From positions 1 to 64,000 of the forward strand of contig JADJMO010000009.1 of assembly GCA_016709545.1 (NCBI GenBank): a stretch of DNA of 64,000 nt, given 5' to 3'. A program made the translations under genes and the position numbers. The notes beneath the pieces are model-generated. The model made no database searches. It saw nothing but the letters and a program-made list of their open reading frames with translations, and was not told where the DNA came from. Origin of the DNA: Myxococcales bacterium. Its GTDB lineage: Bacteria; Myxococcota_A; Polyangia; Polyangiales; JADJMO01. This document shows positions 44,469-54,342 of the stretch, in pieces (position 1 is the stretch's first letter; the number at the start of each line of letters is the position of its first letter).

Positions 44469-46687
44469 CCGGACCCGGTTTCGTCGACGCCCTGCACCTC
44501 GCGAGCAAGGTGTTCGCGGACGCCCAGGTGGTCCGCGTCGAGCTCGACGAGGCCTGCAACCGGCTGCCCACGGCGCGCGTGCAGGTGCTCTCGTCCGACC
44601 CCGACGTCGACCTCGAGGCGGGCCTGTTCACCTCCGCCGTCGTCACCTTCGACGACGATCTCGGCAGCGAGCCGCGCGTGTTCGAGGGCCTCGTCCGGAG
44701 CCTCCGCTACGCGGGCCCCACGAGCGGCCGCCACCGCTACGAGCTCGAGCTCGCGACGTTCGCGTTCCCGCTCACGCTGCGGCGCGGGCACCGCATCTTC
44801 CAGAAGCAGTCGACCCAGCAGATCGTGCAGCAGCTCCTCGACGAGGCCGGCATCGAGGCCGCCCGGGTGCAGTATCGCCTGTCGGGTCGCTACGAGCAGC
44901 ACGGCGAGGTCGTGCAGTTCGGCGAGTCCGAGTGGGCGTTCGTCGAGCGGCTGCTCGCCGACGAGGGCATCTCCTACTGGTTCGACGCCGACGACGACGG
45001 CAAGTCGGTCCTCGTGCTCGGCGATTCTCCGAACGCACACGGCCCGATCGCCGAGCCGACCGTGGTCTCCCTGGTGGACTCCGGCGGGGGGGCGATGACC
45101 GCCCTGCCCCACCTGTCGGAGCTCGAGGTGGTCGAGGAGCTGGCCCACGACGTGACGCACGTCCGCGAGTACGACGTGCGCAAGCCGGATCACCTGCTCG
45201 AGGGCCACGCCGGCAGCGGCCTCTTCGAGTGGTTCGAGTTCCCGGTCAAGGTGCAGACGCCCGCCGCGGCCAAGCGTCGCGCCGAGGTGCGCCTCGACCA
45301 GCTCCGCAGCCTGCAACGGCACGCCCTCGGCAAGAGCGTGTGCTCGCGGCTGCGTCCGGGTCGGGTGTTCCTGCTGAGCGGCGCGCACGGTGGCGACGAG
45401 GCGATCGACGGCGAGTGGCTGGTCGTGGCCGCGACCCACGTGGTGACGCGGGCGACGGCGGAGAACGTGCATGCCGAGCCGTACACGTCGCGCGTGACCC
45501 TGGTGCCGCACGCCAAGCAGGCGTTCCGCCCCGCGCCGAATACGACCCGCCCGATCATCGAGGGCTTCGAGACCGCGCGGACCACCGGCCCCTCGGGCGA
45601 GGAGATCCACGTGGACGACCTCGGCGCGGTCAAGGTGAAGTTCCACTGGGATCGCACGCCGATCGAGGACGACCGATCGTCGCCCTGGGTGCGCGCCGTG
45701 CAGTTCGGGACCGCGGCCTCGATGCTCCTCCCCCGCGTCGGCTGGGAGGTCCCCGTCGGCTACCTGCACGGAGACCCCTCGCGACCGTTCGTCGTCGGCC
45801 GCGTCTACAACCCGCTCACGCCGGTGCCCTACGGGTTGCCCGGCGCTGCGGCGACCGCCACCCTCAAGTCCGCGACGAGCCCCGGCGGCGGCTCGGCGAA
45901 CGAGGTGTCGATGTCGGACGACGCGGGCAAGCAGGTGCTCGCCATCACCGCCTCGCGCGACCAGACCGTGGCCGCGGGCGGCGACTACGTCCGCAAGGTC
46001 GGCGTCCACGAGAACCGCGACGTGGGCATCGCGTTCGAGTCGAACATCCTCGGCAGCCTCACCAACAGCATCGGCGCCGCGGCCTCGCTGAGCACCGACA
46101 GCGAGCACCGGCTCTCGAGCAAGACCCTGATGGCCTTCACCTTCGGCGCCGTCGACGTGCTCTCGACCAAGGGCTTCCGCAAGGTGATGGTCGCCGGCGC
46201 CATCGGTGAGGCGGTCGGCGGCGCGCACATCATCCAGTGCAACCAGGAGAACCTCATGGTGACCGGGGTCTTCCGACGCCACGTCTCGGGCCGCTCGCTG
46301 GTCGCGGCGGGCCTCGCCTTCGGCGAGACCGTCGCCGGCTGGCGCAAGCTCGCCGTGGGCGGATCGTGCACGATCCAGGGCCTCCTCGGGGTGTCCGAGG
46401 AGAGCAAGGCGGTCGCCAAGGTCGACACCGGCAACGGCCGGGAGACCGCGGGCACCGACGTGCTGCACAAGGCCGCGAGCGCGGTGTTCGACGTCTCCGG
46501 AGCGCTGTCGCTGCACACGAGCGGGAAGCTGCTCGTCCACGGCCCCAAGATCACGCTCAAGGGCACCTCCATCACCATCGACGGCGGGACCAAGCTCGAG
46601 ATCGGAGGCGGCAAGGTGAAGTCGTCGAACAAGGTGAAGATCAAGGCCACCATCAAGCGCAAGCAAGCGTCGAAGACGGGGGACTGA
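44465..46687 (+). CDS. vgrG: VgrG spike protein 1
   Basis: 740 aa. The N-terminal gp27-like part covers about residues 1-350 (GFVDALHLASKVFADAQVVRVELDE, FQKQSTQQIVQQLLDEAG, GESEWAFVERLLADEGISYWF); the gp5 OB-fold follows (TTGPSGEEIHVDDLGAVKVKFHWDR near 380, then LPRVGWEVPVGYLHGDPSRPFVVGRVYN). The beta-helical tail ends in GTSITIDGGTKLEIGGGKVK and a Lys-rich end. All canonical motifs are present, making this the most typical of the three VgrG proteins. It starts inside the previous stop (ATGA) and its stop TGA overlaps the next ATG (TGATG). Confidence 0.95.
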   Translation: MTGPGFVDALHLASKVFADAQVVRVELDEACNRLPTARVQVLSSDPDVDLEAGLFTSAVVTFDDDLGSEPRVFEGLVRSLRYAGPTSGRHRYELELATFAFPLTLRRGHRIFQKQSTQQIVQQLLDEAGIEAARVQYRLSGRYEQHGEVVQFGESEWAFVERLLADEGISYWFDADDDGKSVLVLGDSPNAHGPIAEPTVVSLVDSGGGAMTALPHLSELEVVEELAHDVTHVREYDVRKPDHLLEGHAGSGLFEWFEFPVKVQTPAAAKRRAEVRLDQLRSLQRHALGKSVCSRLRPGRVFLLSGAHGGDEAIDGEWLVVAATHVVTRATAENVHAEPYTSRVTLVPHAKQAFRPAPNTTRPIIEGFETARTTGPSGEEIHVDDLGAVKVKFHWDRTPIEDDRSSPWVRAVQFGTAASMLLPRVGWEVPVGYLHGDPSRPFVVGRVYNPLTPVPYGLPGAAATATLKSATSPGGGSANEVSMSDDAGKQVLAITASRDQTVAAGGDYVRKVGVHENRDVGIAFESNILGSLTNSIGAAASLSTDSEHRLSSKTLMAFTFGAVDVLSTKGFRKVMVAGAIGEAVGGAHIIQCNQENLMVTGVFRRHVSGRSLVAAGLAFGETVAGWRKLAVGGSCTIQGLLGVSEESKAVAKVDTGNGRETAGTDVLHKAASAVFDVSGALSLHTSGKLLVHGPKITLKGTSITIDGGTKLEIGGGKVKSSNKVKIKATIKRKQASKTGD

Positions 46688-48882
46688 TGAACCACCTCAC
46701 CTCCGTCGAGCTCACTCTGGAAGGCCAGCCGGGGCGCCCGCAGGTCTCGAGCGTGCGCGGCATCGAGCGCCTGCACGAGGTGCCGCGCTACGAGGTCGCC
46801 TTCCGCTTCGAGGGCACGCCACAGCCGACGGTCGACGCGGCTGCGCTCATCGGCGGCGCCGCGAGCCTGCGCCTCGCCCATCCGGGCGGCCACCGCACGA
46901 TCCACGGGATCGTGCGCTCCCTCGAGGTGTTCTTCGACCACGTCGAGCTCTGCCTCGAGCCCCGCCTCTCGCTGCTCGGCGACACCACCGACCACCAGAC
47001 CTTCCTCGCCGAGGACGCGGTGGCCATCGTGCGCGCGGTCTCCACCGAGCACGGCGTCGACCTCCGGAGCACGGTGTCGCGCACGCTCGAGAAGCAGGAC
47101 CAGCGGGTCCAGATCTACGAGACGGACCTCGAGTTCCTGTCGCACACCCTGGCCCAGGAGGGGATCTTCTTCTTCGTCTCTCACGACGACGACAAGGACG
47201 AGGTCGTGCTCTGCGACGAGCCGAGCGCCTACCCGGACCTGCCCGGCGGACCGATCCGGTACGCCGACGACCAGCACCTCACCGGTGGCGACGAGCTGGT
47301 CTCCGAGCTCTCGCTGGAGAAGACCGCGGTCGTCGACCAGGTCACCCTGCGCGACTGGAACTTCGAGAAGCCCGCGGTCGGTCTCGAGGTGGAGCTCGAG
47401 GCCGGCGATCGCGGCATCGAGCACTACGAGTGGCCCGCCGGCCACCGCACCAAGGCCGAAGGCAAGACCCTCGCGCGCCTGCGGCTCGAGGAGTCGCGCT
47501 GTCGCAAGACGGTGCTCCGCGGCACGAGCAACTCCTCGCGCCTCGCCGTCGGCCACGTGCTGACGATCGAGGACACGCCGCGGGCCGACCTCGGGGGGCG
47601 CTTCTTGCTCGTCGAGCTGAGCCACGATCTGAGGCCGCGCAAGGCGGAGAAGGGGCGGCTCGGGAACTCGGATCACGTGGTCGCGTTCACCGCCATCCCC
47701 GCCGACGTCCCGTTCCGCCCGGCGCGCGCGCCCCGCCCGTCGATGGGCGGCGTCGAGACCGCGGTGGTCACCGGCCCGTCCGGCCAGGAGATCCACACCG
47801 ACGAGCACGCGCGCACGAGGGTGCGGTTCCGCCACGAGCGACGGCGCAAGGCCGACGACACGAGCTCGCACTGGGCGCGCACGATGCAGCCGCCCACCTC
47901 GGGTGGCGCGATGGTCCCGCGCGTGGGCTGGGAGGTCCTCCTGACCACGTTCGACGGCGCCGGGGACGCCCCGCTGCTCCTCGGGCGCCTCGCCAACGGG
48001 GTGCACGTGCCGCCGGAGAAGCTCCCCGGAGGCAGCGTCGTCAGCGCGTTCGGCACGGCGACCACGCCAGGGGGCGGCTCCGGCAACCTCCTCAAGATCG
48101 ACGACACCGCGGGCGCCGAGCGCGTCCACATGGTCGCCTCGCGCGATCTCACCAGCACCACCGAGAACGACCACGCCACGTTCGTCACCGGCCACGAGAA
48201 GGTGACCATCGGCTCGAATCTCACGAGCTCCATCGGCGCGCGCACCGCCATCAACGTCACGGGCCCGATCGTCTGGAACACCTCGGCGACCCACACGACC
48301 TCGGTCAAGAGCAACCAGAAGGTCGTGGCCCCCGCGCTCAACGAGCTCGTGGTGGCCGCGCGCATGATCGACGTGCTCGGCGATCACAAGATCACCGCGC
48401 TCGGCGGCTACGTCCGCCGGGTCGTCGGGGTGAAGGTCGTGCTGCCCATCGAGCTGCAGACCGAGACCGTGAACGGCGGACAGTTCGTGAAGATCGGCGC
48501 CGGGAGCACCATCCTCGCCGGCACGGGCGTGACCATCACCGTGCACATGGCGAGCACCGAGACCATCGACGGCAGCCGCAGCATCACGGGCAAGACCTAC
48601 TCGTTCAAGGCCAAGACCTTCCAGCACAAGTTCATCGGCAGCTGGAACCGCACCGCCGCCGGTGACCTGACCGACGAGACCACGAGCGGGAGCCTCGTCT
48701 ACCGGGCCTGCAGCGGCGCCAAGCTCAACGGCTCGGAGGGCACGGTGGTGCGCGCCGACGACCAGATCGTGCTCGAGGCCAGGGGCGCGAAGATCACGAT
48801 CACGCCCGACAAGATCACCATCGACGCCAAGTGGCTGTCCAAGGAGGACATCCTCGACGGCGACATCCAGTACGAGGGCTAG
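46687..48882 (+). CDS. vgrG: VgrG spike protein 2
   Basis: 731 aa. The gp27-like part begins MNHLTSVELTLEGQPGRPQVSSVRG and has the marker YETDLEFLSHTLAQEGIFFFVSHD. The OB-fold is divergent: VTGPSGQEIHTDEHARTRVRFRHER keeps the frame but lacks the FHWDR tryptophan; VPRVGWEVLLTTFDG is conserved. The beta-helix tail ends ITIDAKWLSKEDILDGDIQYEG. The divergence from VgrG1 suggests a different subunit rather than a simple duplicate. It overlaps VgrG1 by 1 nt and is followed by VgrG3 3 nt later. Confidence 0.92.
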   Translation: MNHLTSVELTLEGQPGRPQVSSVRGIERLHEVPRYEVAFRFEGTPQPTVDAAALIGGAASLRLAHPGGHRTIHGIVRSLEVFFDHVELCLEPRLSLLGDTTDHQTFLAEDAVAIVRAVSTEHGVDLRSTVSRTLEKQDQRVQIYETDLEFLSHTLAQEGIFFFVSHDDDKDEVVLCDEPSAYPDLPGGPIRYADDQHLTGGDELVSELSLEKTAVVDQVTLRDWNFEKPAVGLEVELEAGDRGIEHYEWPAGHRTKAEGKTLARLRLEESRCRKTVLRGTSNSSRLAVGHVLTIEDTPRADLGGRFLLVELSHDLRPRKAEKGRLGNSDHVVAFTAIPADVPFRPARAPRPSMGGVETAVVTGPSGQEIHTDEHARTRVRFRHERRRKADDTSSHWARTMQPPTSGGAMVPRVGWEVLLTTFDGAGDAPLLLGRLANGVHVPPEKLPGGSVVSAFGTATTPGGGSGNLLKIDDTAGAERVHMVASRDLTSTTENDHATFVTGHEKVTIGSNLTSSIGARTAINVTGPIVWNTSATHTTSVKSNQKVVAPALNELVVAARMIDVLGDHKITALGGYVRRVVGVKVVLPIELQTETVNGGQFVKIGAGSTILAGTGVTITVHMASTETIDGSRSITGKTYSFKAKTFQHKFIGSWNRTAAGDLTDETTSGSLVYRACSGAKLNGSEGTVVRADDQIVLEARGAKITITPDKITIDAKWLSKEDILDGDIQYEG

Positions 48883-48885
48883 CCG

Positions 48886-51615
48886 ATGGACGTCACCCTC
48901 ACCCTCGAAGGCTCCGCCGCGCTCGACGTGGTCGCGCTGCACACGCGGGAGCGCCTCGGCGAGACGAGCGTCTTCGAGCTCGAGTGCTTCACGACGGCGC
49001 CTCCGCGCCTCGCGGACCTGGTCGGCAAGGGCGCGGCGATCGTGCTCCACGGCGGGCCCGGTGCGCGCACGCTGCTCGGCACGGTCACGCGCGCCTCGAT
49101 GATCGCGAGCTCCCACGGCGGGTCGGGGCGACGCATGCGCCTCGTCGTCTCTTCCGCGACCGCCCACCTGGCGCTCCGCCGACGCAGCAAGACCTTCCAG
49201 CGGATCACGGTGGCGAACATCGTCAAGGAGGTGCTCCTCGCCGCGGGGATCCCCGCCGACCGCGTCGACGTCTCGCGCGCCGGCAAGGGCAAGGAGCGAC
49301 GCTGGGTCGTCCAGTACGACGAGACCGACCTCGCGTTCGTGCGGCGGCTCTGCGAGGAGGAGGGCCTGTTCTTCCGCTTCGAGGAGCGCGACGGCCACGA
49401 GACCTTCGTGCTCGACGAAGGCGGGCTCGAGCCCCCGCCCCTCGCCCCCGACACCCTCTCCCTCGTCGACGAGCACTCCTCCCTCGGCAGTCAGCCGGTC
49501 GCGGTGCGTCTCTCGCAGGGCCGCAACCTCCGCGCGGGCAAGGTGCACGTGCACGCCTACGATCACGAGAGCCCCAAGCTCGAGCTCGCCGCCGACAAGA
49601 CCGCGGGCCACGCGCGCGAGAAGGCGCTGGAGCGTCTGTTCGCCTCGCCGCCCCGCACCCCGAAGGGTGAGGAGGCCACGCGCGCCGAACGGCTCCTCGA
49701 GGCGGTGCGCACGGACGCCGAGACGATCCACCTCACGACCAACCACCTCGGCATCGCCCCTGGCCTTGGCTTCTCGCTCGAGTCGGCGTCGGAGCTCCTC
49801 TCGACGCCCCCCTCCGAAACGCTGCTCGTCGTGGCGGTCGAGCATCACTTCCGGCGCGACGCGGAAGCTCGCATCGTCGTCGAGGCGCGGACCACGAAGA
49901 CCCCGTATCGCCTACCCCTCGTGACCCCCCGCCCGCGGGCCCCGGGCCTCCAGTCCGCCATCGTCACCGGCCCCCCGGGCGAGGAGATCCACGTCGACGA
50001 GCTCGGGCGGGTCACGCTGCACTTCCTGTGGGATCGCGAGGGCAAGACCGATCAGGGCAGCAGCCCGGCGTTCCGCGTGGCGCAGGCGAACACGCCCGGA
50101 TCGCTGATCCACCCACGCATCGGCTGGGAGGTGATCGCCGCGTTCGAGGGGGGTGACCCGGAGCGACCGGTCGTCCTCGGGCGCACCTACAACGGCAAGT
50201 TCGGGCCGCCCGCGGCGCTCCCCGCGAACAAGACGATGACCTCGTGGAGCAGCGTGAGCTCGCCCGGCGGCAAGGTGCGGAGCGGCGTCACGTTCGACGA
50301 CGCCGGCGGCCGCCAGCACCTCGCCATCGCGAGCCACCACCTCCACTTCGAGGCGACGCGCGACCACACGCGCAACGTGAAGAAGAACGAGAGCCACAAG
50401 GTCGACGGCAACTCCTCGCTGAAGGTCGGGGGCAACTTCCTGATGGCCTCGGTCGGCGCGCTCGACATGAGCGCGAAGGGGCCCATCGCGATCACCGTCG
50501 GTGCCCTGCACAAGACCACCATCGCCGGCACGCAGTACGTGCGGCTCGGGGTCTACGGCAGCGAGGTCGGCGGCGTGTTGCTCGAGAAGATCGGCAACCC
50601 GGTCGAGGGGTTCAAGGCGCTCGGGCGCGCCGCGATCCTCTCGATCCCGGGGGTCGTCGGCGGCGTCCTCGGCACCTCCGCCAGCGTCGGCCTCAAGATG
50701 CTGGGCATCGCGAGCGAGACCATCGGCTTCGCCGCCGGCTACGCGGCCGCGGCCGACACCGCGCTCGCCAGCGGCGCGTACCAGGACCGCGCGTTCGGCG
50801 CGATCGGCCTCGCCAAGGCGCCCGCGCCGACGGGTGGCGCGCAGCTCCCGCCGGCGCCGACCGACGCCCTGCACAACCAGGGCAACTACGTCGCGGCCGG
50901 CACCGGCATCGTGACCAGCGGCACCAGCGTGGCCGCGCTGTTCGGCAAGAACGCGCCGCCCGGGATCGCGGCCGGGCTCGCCGGCGTCACGGCGGTGAGC
51001 GGGTCGATCGCGCAGGGCGTCGGCGTGATGGACGACTTCCGCGAGATGGACGCCGCGCAGGGGGACGCGCAGTCCGGCGGCGGCGCGGCGACCAGCGCGA
51101 GCAAGGCGGCGGGGCCGGTCCTCGGCGGCGCGGGCAAGCGCGACACCAGCGTGATGGGCGGCATGTTCGAGCGCATCGGCGCGCTCTACTCGGTGACCAC
51201 CCCGGGACCCGTCACGCTCACCGTCGCCGGCTACTCGCGCACCAACGTCGGGGGCTCGCTGACCGTCCGCACCGCCATGAAGTACGGCTACTCGGCGCGC
51301 ACGGTCCTCACGATCAAGGTGTCCGGCTCGCAGACCATCCGGGCCCCGACGACCGTGACGCGGGAGGCCACGGCGAAGATGAAGATCACCTCGCTCGGGG
51401 ACGCCAGCGCCCGCGCGCGGGGCGCGATGTACGTGCTCGGCAAGGGGGGCGTCGGCCTGATCTCGAAGGCCCCGCTCACCATCAAGGGCAGCGACGTGAC
51501 CTTCGTCGTCGGCGGCTCGAAGCTCACCATAGAGAGCAGCGGGATCTCGATCGTCACCTCCGACCTGGTCATCAACAAGCAGTCGGTCGTCGACAAGGTG
51601 GCGTCGCACACATGA
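48886..51615 (+). CDS. vgrG: VgrG spike protein 3 with hydrophobic insert
   Basis: 909 aa, longer than its neighbours. The gp27-like part begins MDVTLTLEGSAALDVVALHT and has VQYDETDLAFVRRLCEEEGLFFRF (142-165); gp5 motif TGPPGEEIHVDELGRVTLHF is at 361-380 and HPRIGWEV at 409-416. Between about 555 and 768 an inserted Ala/Gly-rich section with hydrophobic segments (GGVLGTSASVGLKMLGIASE, SVAALFGKNAPPGIAAGLAG) interrupts the beta-helix, which resumes in VTLTVAGYSRTNVGGSLTV and continues to the end. Such a section is unusual for VgrG and may be a translocated effector or membrane-active domain. It overlaps the next gene by 4 nt. Confidence 0.92.
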   Translation: MDVTLTLEGSAALDVVALHTRERLGETSVFELECFTTAPPRLADLVGKGAAIVLHGGPGARTLLGTVTRASMIASSHGGSGRRMRLVVSSATAHLALRRRSKTFQRITVANIVKEVLLAAGIPADRVDVSRAGKGKERRWVVQYDETDLAFVRRLCEEEGLFFRFEERDGHETFVLDEGGLEPPPLAPDTLSLVDEHSSLGSQPVAVRLSQGRNLRAGKVHVHAYDHESPKLELAADKTAGHAREKALERLFASPPRTPKGEEATRAERLLEAVRTDAETIHLTTNHLGIAPGLGFSLESASELLSTPPSETLLVVAVEHHFRRDAEARIVVEARTTKTPYRLPLVTPRPRAPGLQSAIVTGPPGEEIHVDELGRVTLHFLWDREGKTDQGSSPAFRVAQANTPGSLIHPRIGWEVIAAFEGGDPERPVVLGRTYNGKFGPPAALPANKTMTSWSSVSSPGGKVRSGVTFDDAGGRQHLAIASHHLHFEATRDHTRNVKKNESHKVDGNSSLKVGGNFLMASVGALDMSAKGPIAITVGALHKTTIAGTQYVRLGVYGSEVGGVLLEKIGNPVEGFKALGRAAILSIPGVVGGVLGTSASVGLKMLGIASETIGFAAGYAAAADTALASGAYQDRAFGAIGLAKAPAPTGGAQLPPAPTDALHNQGNYVAAGTGIVTSGTSVAALFGKNAPPGIAAGLAGVTAVSGSIAQGVGVMDDFREMDAAQGDAQSGGGAATSASKAAGPVLGGAGKRDTSVMGGMFERIGALYSVTTPGPVTLTVAGYSRTNVGGSLTVRTAMKYGYSARTVLTIKVSGSQTIRAPTTVTREATAKMKITSLGDASARARGAMYVLGKGGVGLISKAPLTIKGSDVTFVVGGSKLTIESSGISIVTSDLVINKQSVVDKVASHT

Positions 51616-52664
51616 GCGTCGTGGTCGGCGCGGAGCTCGTTACCCCCCGCGGCGCGACGCTCGCGGAGAACGTGTTCTTCCTGCGCGCGGGCGTTCGCAC
51701 GACCTCGCCCTCGCCGTTCGTCGACGCGGACGGCGAGCCGCTCCGCGTGCAGTACTGCCCCTGGCTCGGCGCGGCGCTGCCGCTGTCCGAGCGGCTCCCG
51801 CGGCTGGTCTCGGCCGCGCTGCGGGGCGTGGGGCCCGCCCTGCCCGGCGACGATCGCGCGGTCGCGCTCCACCTGGTGCTCGACGAGCGCGTCGGGGCCG
51901 ACGTCGTCGCCGCGCTCGAGGCGCTCGCCCGCGAGAGCGTCGCGCGACGCACGCTGCGGCCCGCGGTGGTCCACCGCGGCGCGGCCGGGGCCTTCGCCGC
52001 GCTCTCGGCGATCGACGGCGATCTCGCCGATCCCGCGATCGGGGCCGCGATCCTCGTCGCGGTCGACTCGTTCCTCGACGAGGCCCGCCTCGCGGAGGCG
52101 CTGCTCGTGCCTTCGCCGTGGGCAAGGCGCGCCCCCTCGCCTTCGGAGGGCGTCGCGGCGCTGATCCTGACCGATCGTGACACCGCCCGCGCGCACCTTC
52201 GCCCTGTGCTCGCCGAGGTGCTGCACAGTGCCACCACGGTCGGCGAGCCGGGCGACGACAACGACCTCCCCGTCGACGGCTGGGCGACCACCGCCCTCCT
52301 GCACGGCCTCGCCCAGCAGACCGCGCCCATCGTCGCGGCGTTCGGCCAGAGCGCCGTCGACGCGCTGCGCACGCAGGAGTGGATGTACTCGGCGGCGCGC
52401 ACCAAGGAGCGCTTCTCGGCCTACTACCAGAAGCTGTGCCTCGAGAGCGCGGTCGGCCTGCTCGGCGCGGCGTCGGGCGCCGCGAGCCTCGCGTTCCTGG
52501 TCGGCGTCGCCCGCCACGAGGCCTTCGACGTCCCCTCGGGAGAGGCGGGCAACCTGCTCGCCTGGGCCATCTCCCCCGACCGCACGCGCGGGCTCGCCCT
52601 GCTCGCGGTCCCCGACGCCGCGTTCCGGGACGCCGCCCTCGGCGGAGGCTTCGATGGCGCGTGA
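51612..52664 (+). CDS. Beta-ketoacyl-synthase-like (thiolase-fold) protein of T6SS island
   Basis: 350 aa. MSVVVGAELVTPRGATLAENVFFLRAGV at the N-terminus resembles the first strand and helix of ketosynthases (VVGxGxVTPxGxxxxExxxxLRAG), and FGQSAVDALRTQEWM and the helix that follows fit a thiolase-fold second half. I see no obvious catalytic Cys-His-His set: the expected Cys lies in a region with VVHRGAAGAF instead. It is likely an inactive structural relative, repurposed as an adaptor or chaperone. It overlaps VgrG3 (4 nt) and the next gene (11 nt). Confidence 0.75.
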   Translation: MSVVVGAELVTPRGATLAENVFFLRAGVRTTSPSPFVDADGEPLRVQYCPWLGAALPLSERLPRLVSAALRGVGPALPGDDRAVALHLVLDERVGADVVAALEALARESVARRTLRPAVVHRGAAGAFAALSAIDGDLADPAIGAAILVAVDSFLDEARLAEALLVPSPWARRAPSPSEGVAALILTDRDTARAHLRPVLAEVLHSATTVGEPGDDNDLPVDGWATTALLHGLAQQTAPIVAAFGQSAVDALRTQEWMYSAARTKERFSAYYQKLCLESAVGLLGAASGAASLAFLVGVARHEAFDVPSGEAGNLLAWAISPDRTRGLALLAVPDAAFRDAALGGGFDGA

Positions 52665-54342
52665 CCCGGTCGCCGACGCGCTCGCGGCGATGGCCGCCCT
52701 CTCGCTCGCGATGCCCGGCGCGCGCGACGCGCTCGCGGCGGTGACGGCGTCGCTGGAGCGCGATCGCCGCGTCGACCTCGCGCGACCGCTGTTCCGCCCG
52801 GTGCTCGACCTGCACCACCGCGCGGTGCTCGAGCAGCCGCGCGCCGCGGCGCACGCCGTCCTCGCTGCGTGGGAGACCTTGCTCGAGCCCGCCTCCCGCG
52901 AGGAGCTGCGCTTCCTCGTGGAAGCCCCCCCGGTCACGCCAGCGCCCGTGGCCACCGTCCAGCGCAGGGCGCCACAGGTGAGCCCGTTGCCCTGGGCCCT
53001 CGACGCACCCCTCCCGGAATCCGACGAGCCCGGAGCGGAGGAGACCATCCCCGAGAGGCAGGAGGTCGCGAAGCCCTCTGCGCACCCGTCGGGGATCGCG
53101 CGCAAGCCGGGACCGCCGCCGATGTCGCTCGCCACGTTCCACGCGCGCGTGCTCGAGGAGATCGTCGATCGCGTGGCCATGCTGGCGAACCACCGCGCGA
53201 CGCTGCCGGTCTCCGAGCTCGCGTCACGCGACGCCCAGCTGCGAGCCCAGCTCGATGCGTTCCAGGTGCTCGGCCCCGCGCGGGGCGCCATGCTCCTCGA
53301 TCTCCACGCACGCACGCTCGACGACCCCGATCCGCAGCGCCCCCTCGCCTTCGTGCTCCTGCTCGGGACCCTCCCCGGCAGCGACGCGCTCGCGGCGACC
53401 GAGCAGGTGATCCGGGCGCTGCCGAACCACGGGCCCCGCGGGCTGCGCGCCGTGCGCACGACGGGCGAAGGCTTGTTCCTCTCCCCCCATCCCGGCGTGA
53501 TCGTCGCGGCCCAGCGCTTCGCGCGCGCCGATCGCGCGGTGCTGCGCGGTGCCGCGATCGAGTGCCTGCTGCGCACCGCCGCGCCGACGCTCGACGACCT
53601 CGCCGACGCCCTGGTCGACCCCGAGCCCGTCGTCGTCGCGACCGCCCTCCGCGCGCTCTGCCACGTGCCCGAGGCGCAGAAGGTGCCCGAGATCGCCGTG
53701 CGCCTGCTCGATCACCCCGATCCCGAAGTCGCCTTCCAGGCGGCGCGGACGACGACCCTGTTCGGTCTCGACGAGGCCCGCTTCCGGCTCCGGTCCGGCG
53801 CGGGACTGGCACGCACGCTGGGCGAGCGCGCGGTGACGATCCTGGCCCTCACCGGCGAGCTCTCCGACATGGAGACCGAGGAGGCGATCGTCCGCCGGCT
53901 CGAGCCGACCCCCTCGCTGCTCGGGTCGCTGGGCCGGTTCGGCAACCCTCGCGTCGCGGCGTTCTTGCTCCACTACCTCGCGCGGGAAGAGCTGCGCGAC
54001 GCCGCCCACGACGCGCTCGTGACGCTGTTCGGACCGCTGGTCGAGGGAGAGGCCGCGCTCGACCCCTCTGTGTGGCGGGCAGAGATTCGCAGGCTCGCGC
54101 CCGATCCGGAGGTGCGGCTACGCAGGGGTTTGCCGCATTCACCCGCCGCGGTCGCCGCGGAGATCGGGTCACGCGCGCTCGACCGCGCGGAGACCGCGCT
54201 GCGACTCGACGAGCTGATGGTCGAAGTCGGGAGGTTCTTCCCGAGCGACCTGACCGGGTGGGCGCCGTCGGTGGAGCGAGTGATCGAGTTTGCCACGAGT
54301 AGATTCGCGCAAGAGGTTGGCCATGCCGAACAAGGTCGTTAG
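52654..54342 (+). CDS. HEAT-repeat protein of T6SS island
   Basis: 562 aa from ATG 52654, which overlaps the previous stop by 11 nt. The N-terminal 110 residues are helical, followed by a Pro/Glu linker (about 110-150), then successive HEAT/PBS-like helical pairs, e.g. RAVLRGAAIECLLRTAAPTLDD, DPEPVVVATALRALCHVPEA and HPDPEVAFQAARTTTLF. HEAT proteins in VgrG clusters are considered scaffolds for loading effectors. Its end overlaps the next start by 20 nt. Confidence 0.85.
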   Translation: MARDPVADALAAMAALSLAMPGARDALAAVTASLERDRRVDLARPLFRPVLDLHHRAVLEQPRAAAHAVLAAWETLLEPASREELRFLVEAPPVTPAPVATVQRRAPQVSPLPWALDAPLPESDEPGAEETIPERQEVAKPSAHPSGIARKPGPPPMSLATFHARVLEEIVDRVAMLANHRATLPVSELASRDAQLRAQLDAFQVLGPARGAMLLDLHARTLDDPDPQRPLAFVLLLGTLPGSDALAATEQVIRALPNHGPRGLRAVRTTGEGLFLSPHPGVIVAAQRFARADRAVLRGAAIECLLRTAAPTLDDLADALVDPEPVVVATALRALCHVPEAQKVPEIAVRLLDHPDPEVAFQAARTTTLFGLDEARFRLRSGAGLARTLGERAVTILALTGELSDMETEEAIVRRLEPTPSLLGSLGRFGNPRVAAFLLHYLAREELRDAAHDALVTLFGPLVEGEAALDPSVWRAEIRRLAPDPEVRLRRGLPHSPAAVAAEIGSRALDRAETALRLDELMVEVGRFFPSDLTGWAPSVERVIEFATSRFAQEVGHAEQGR

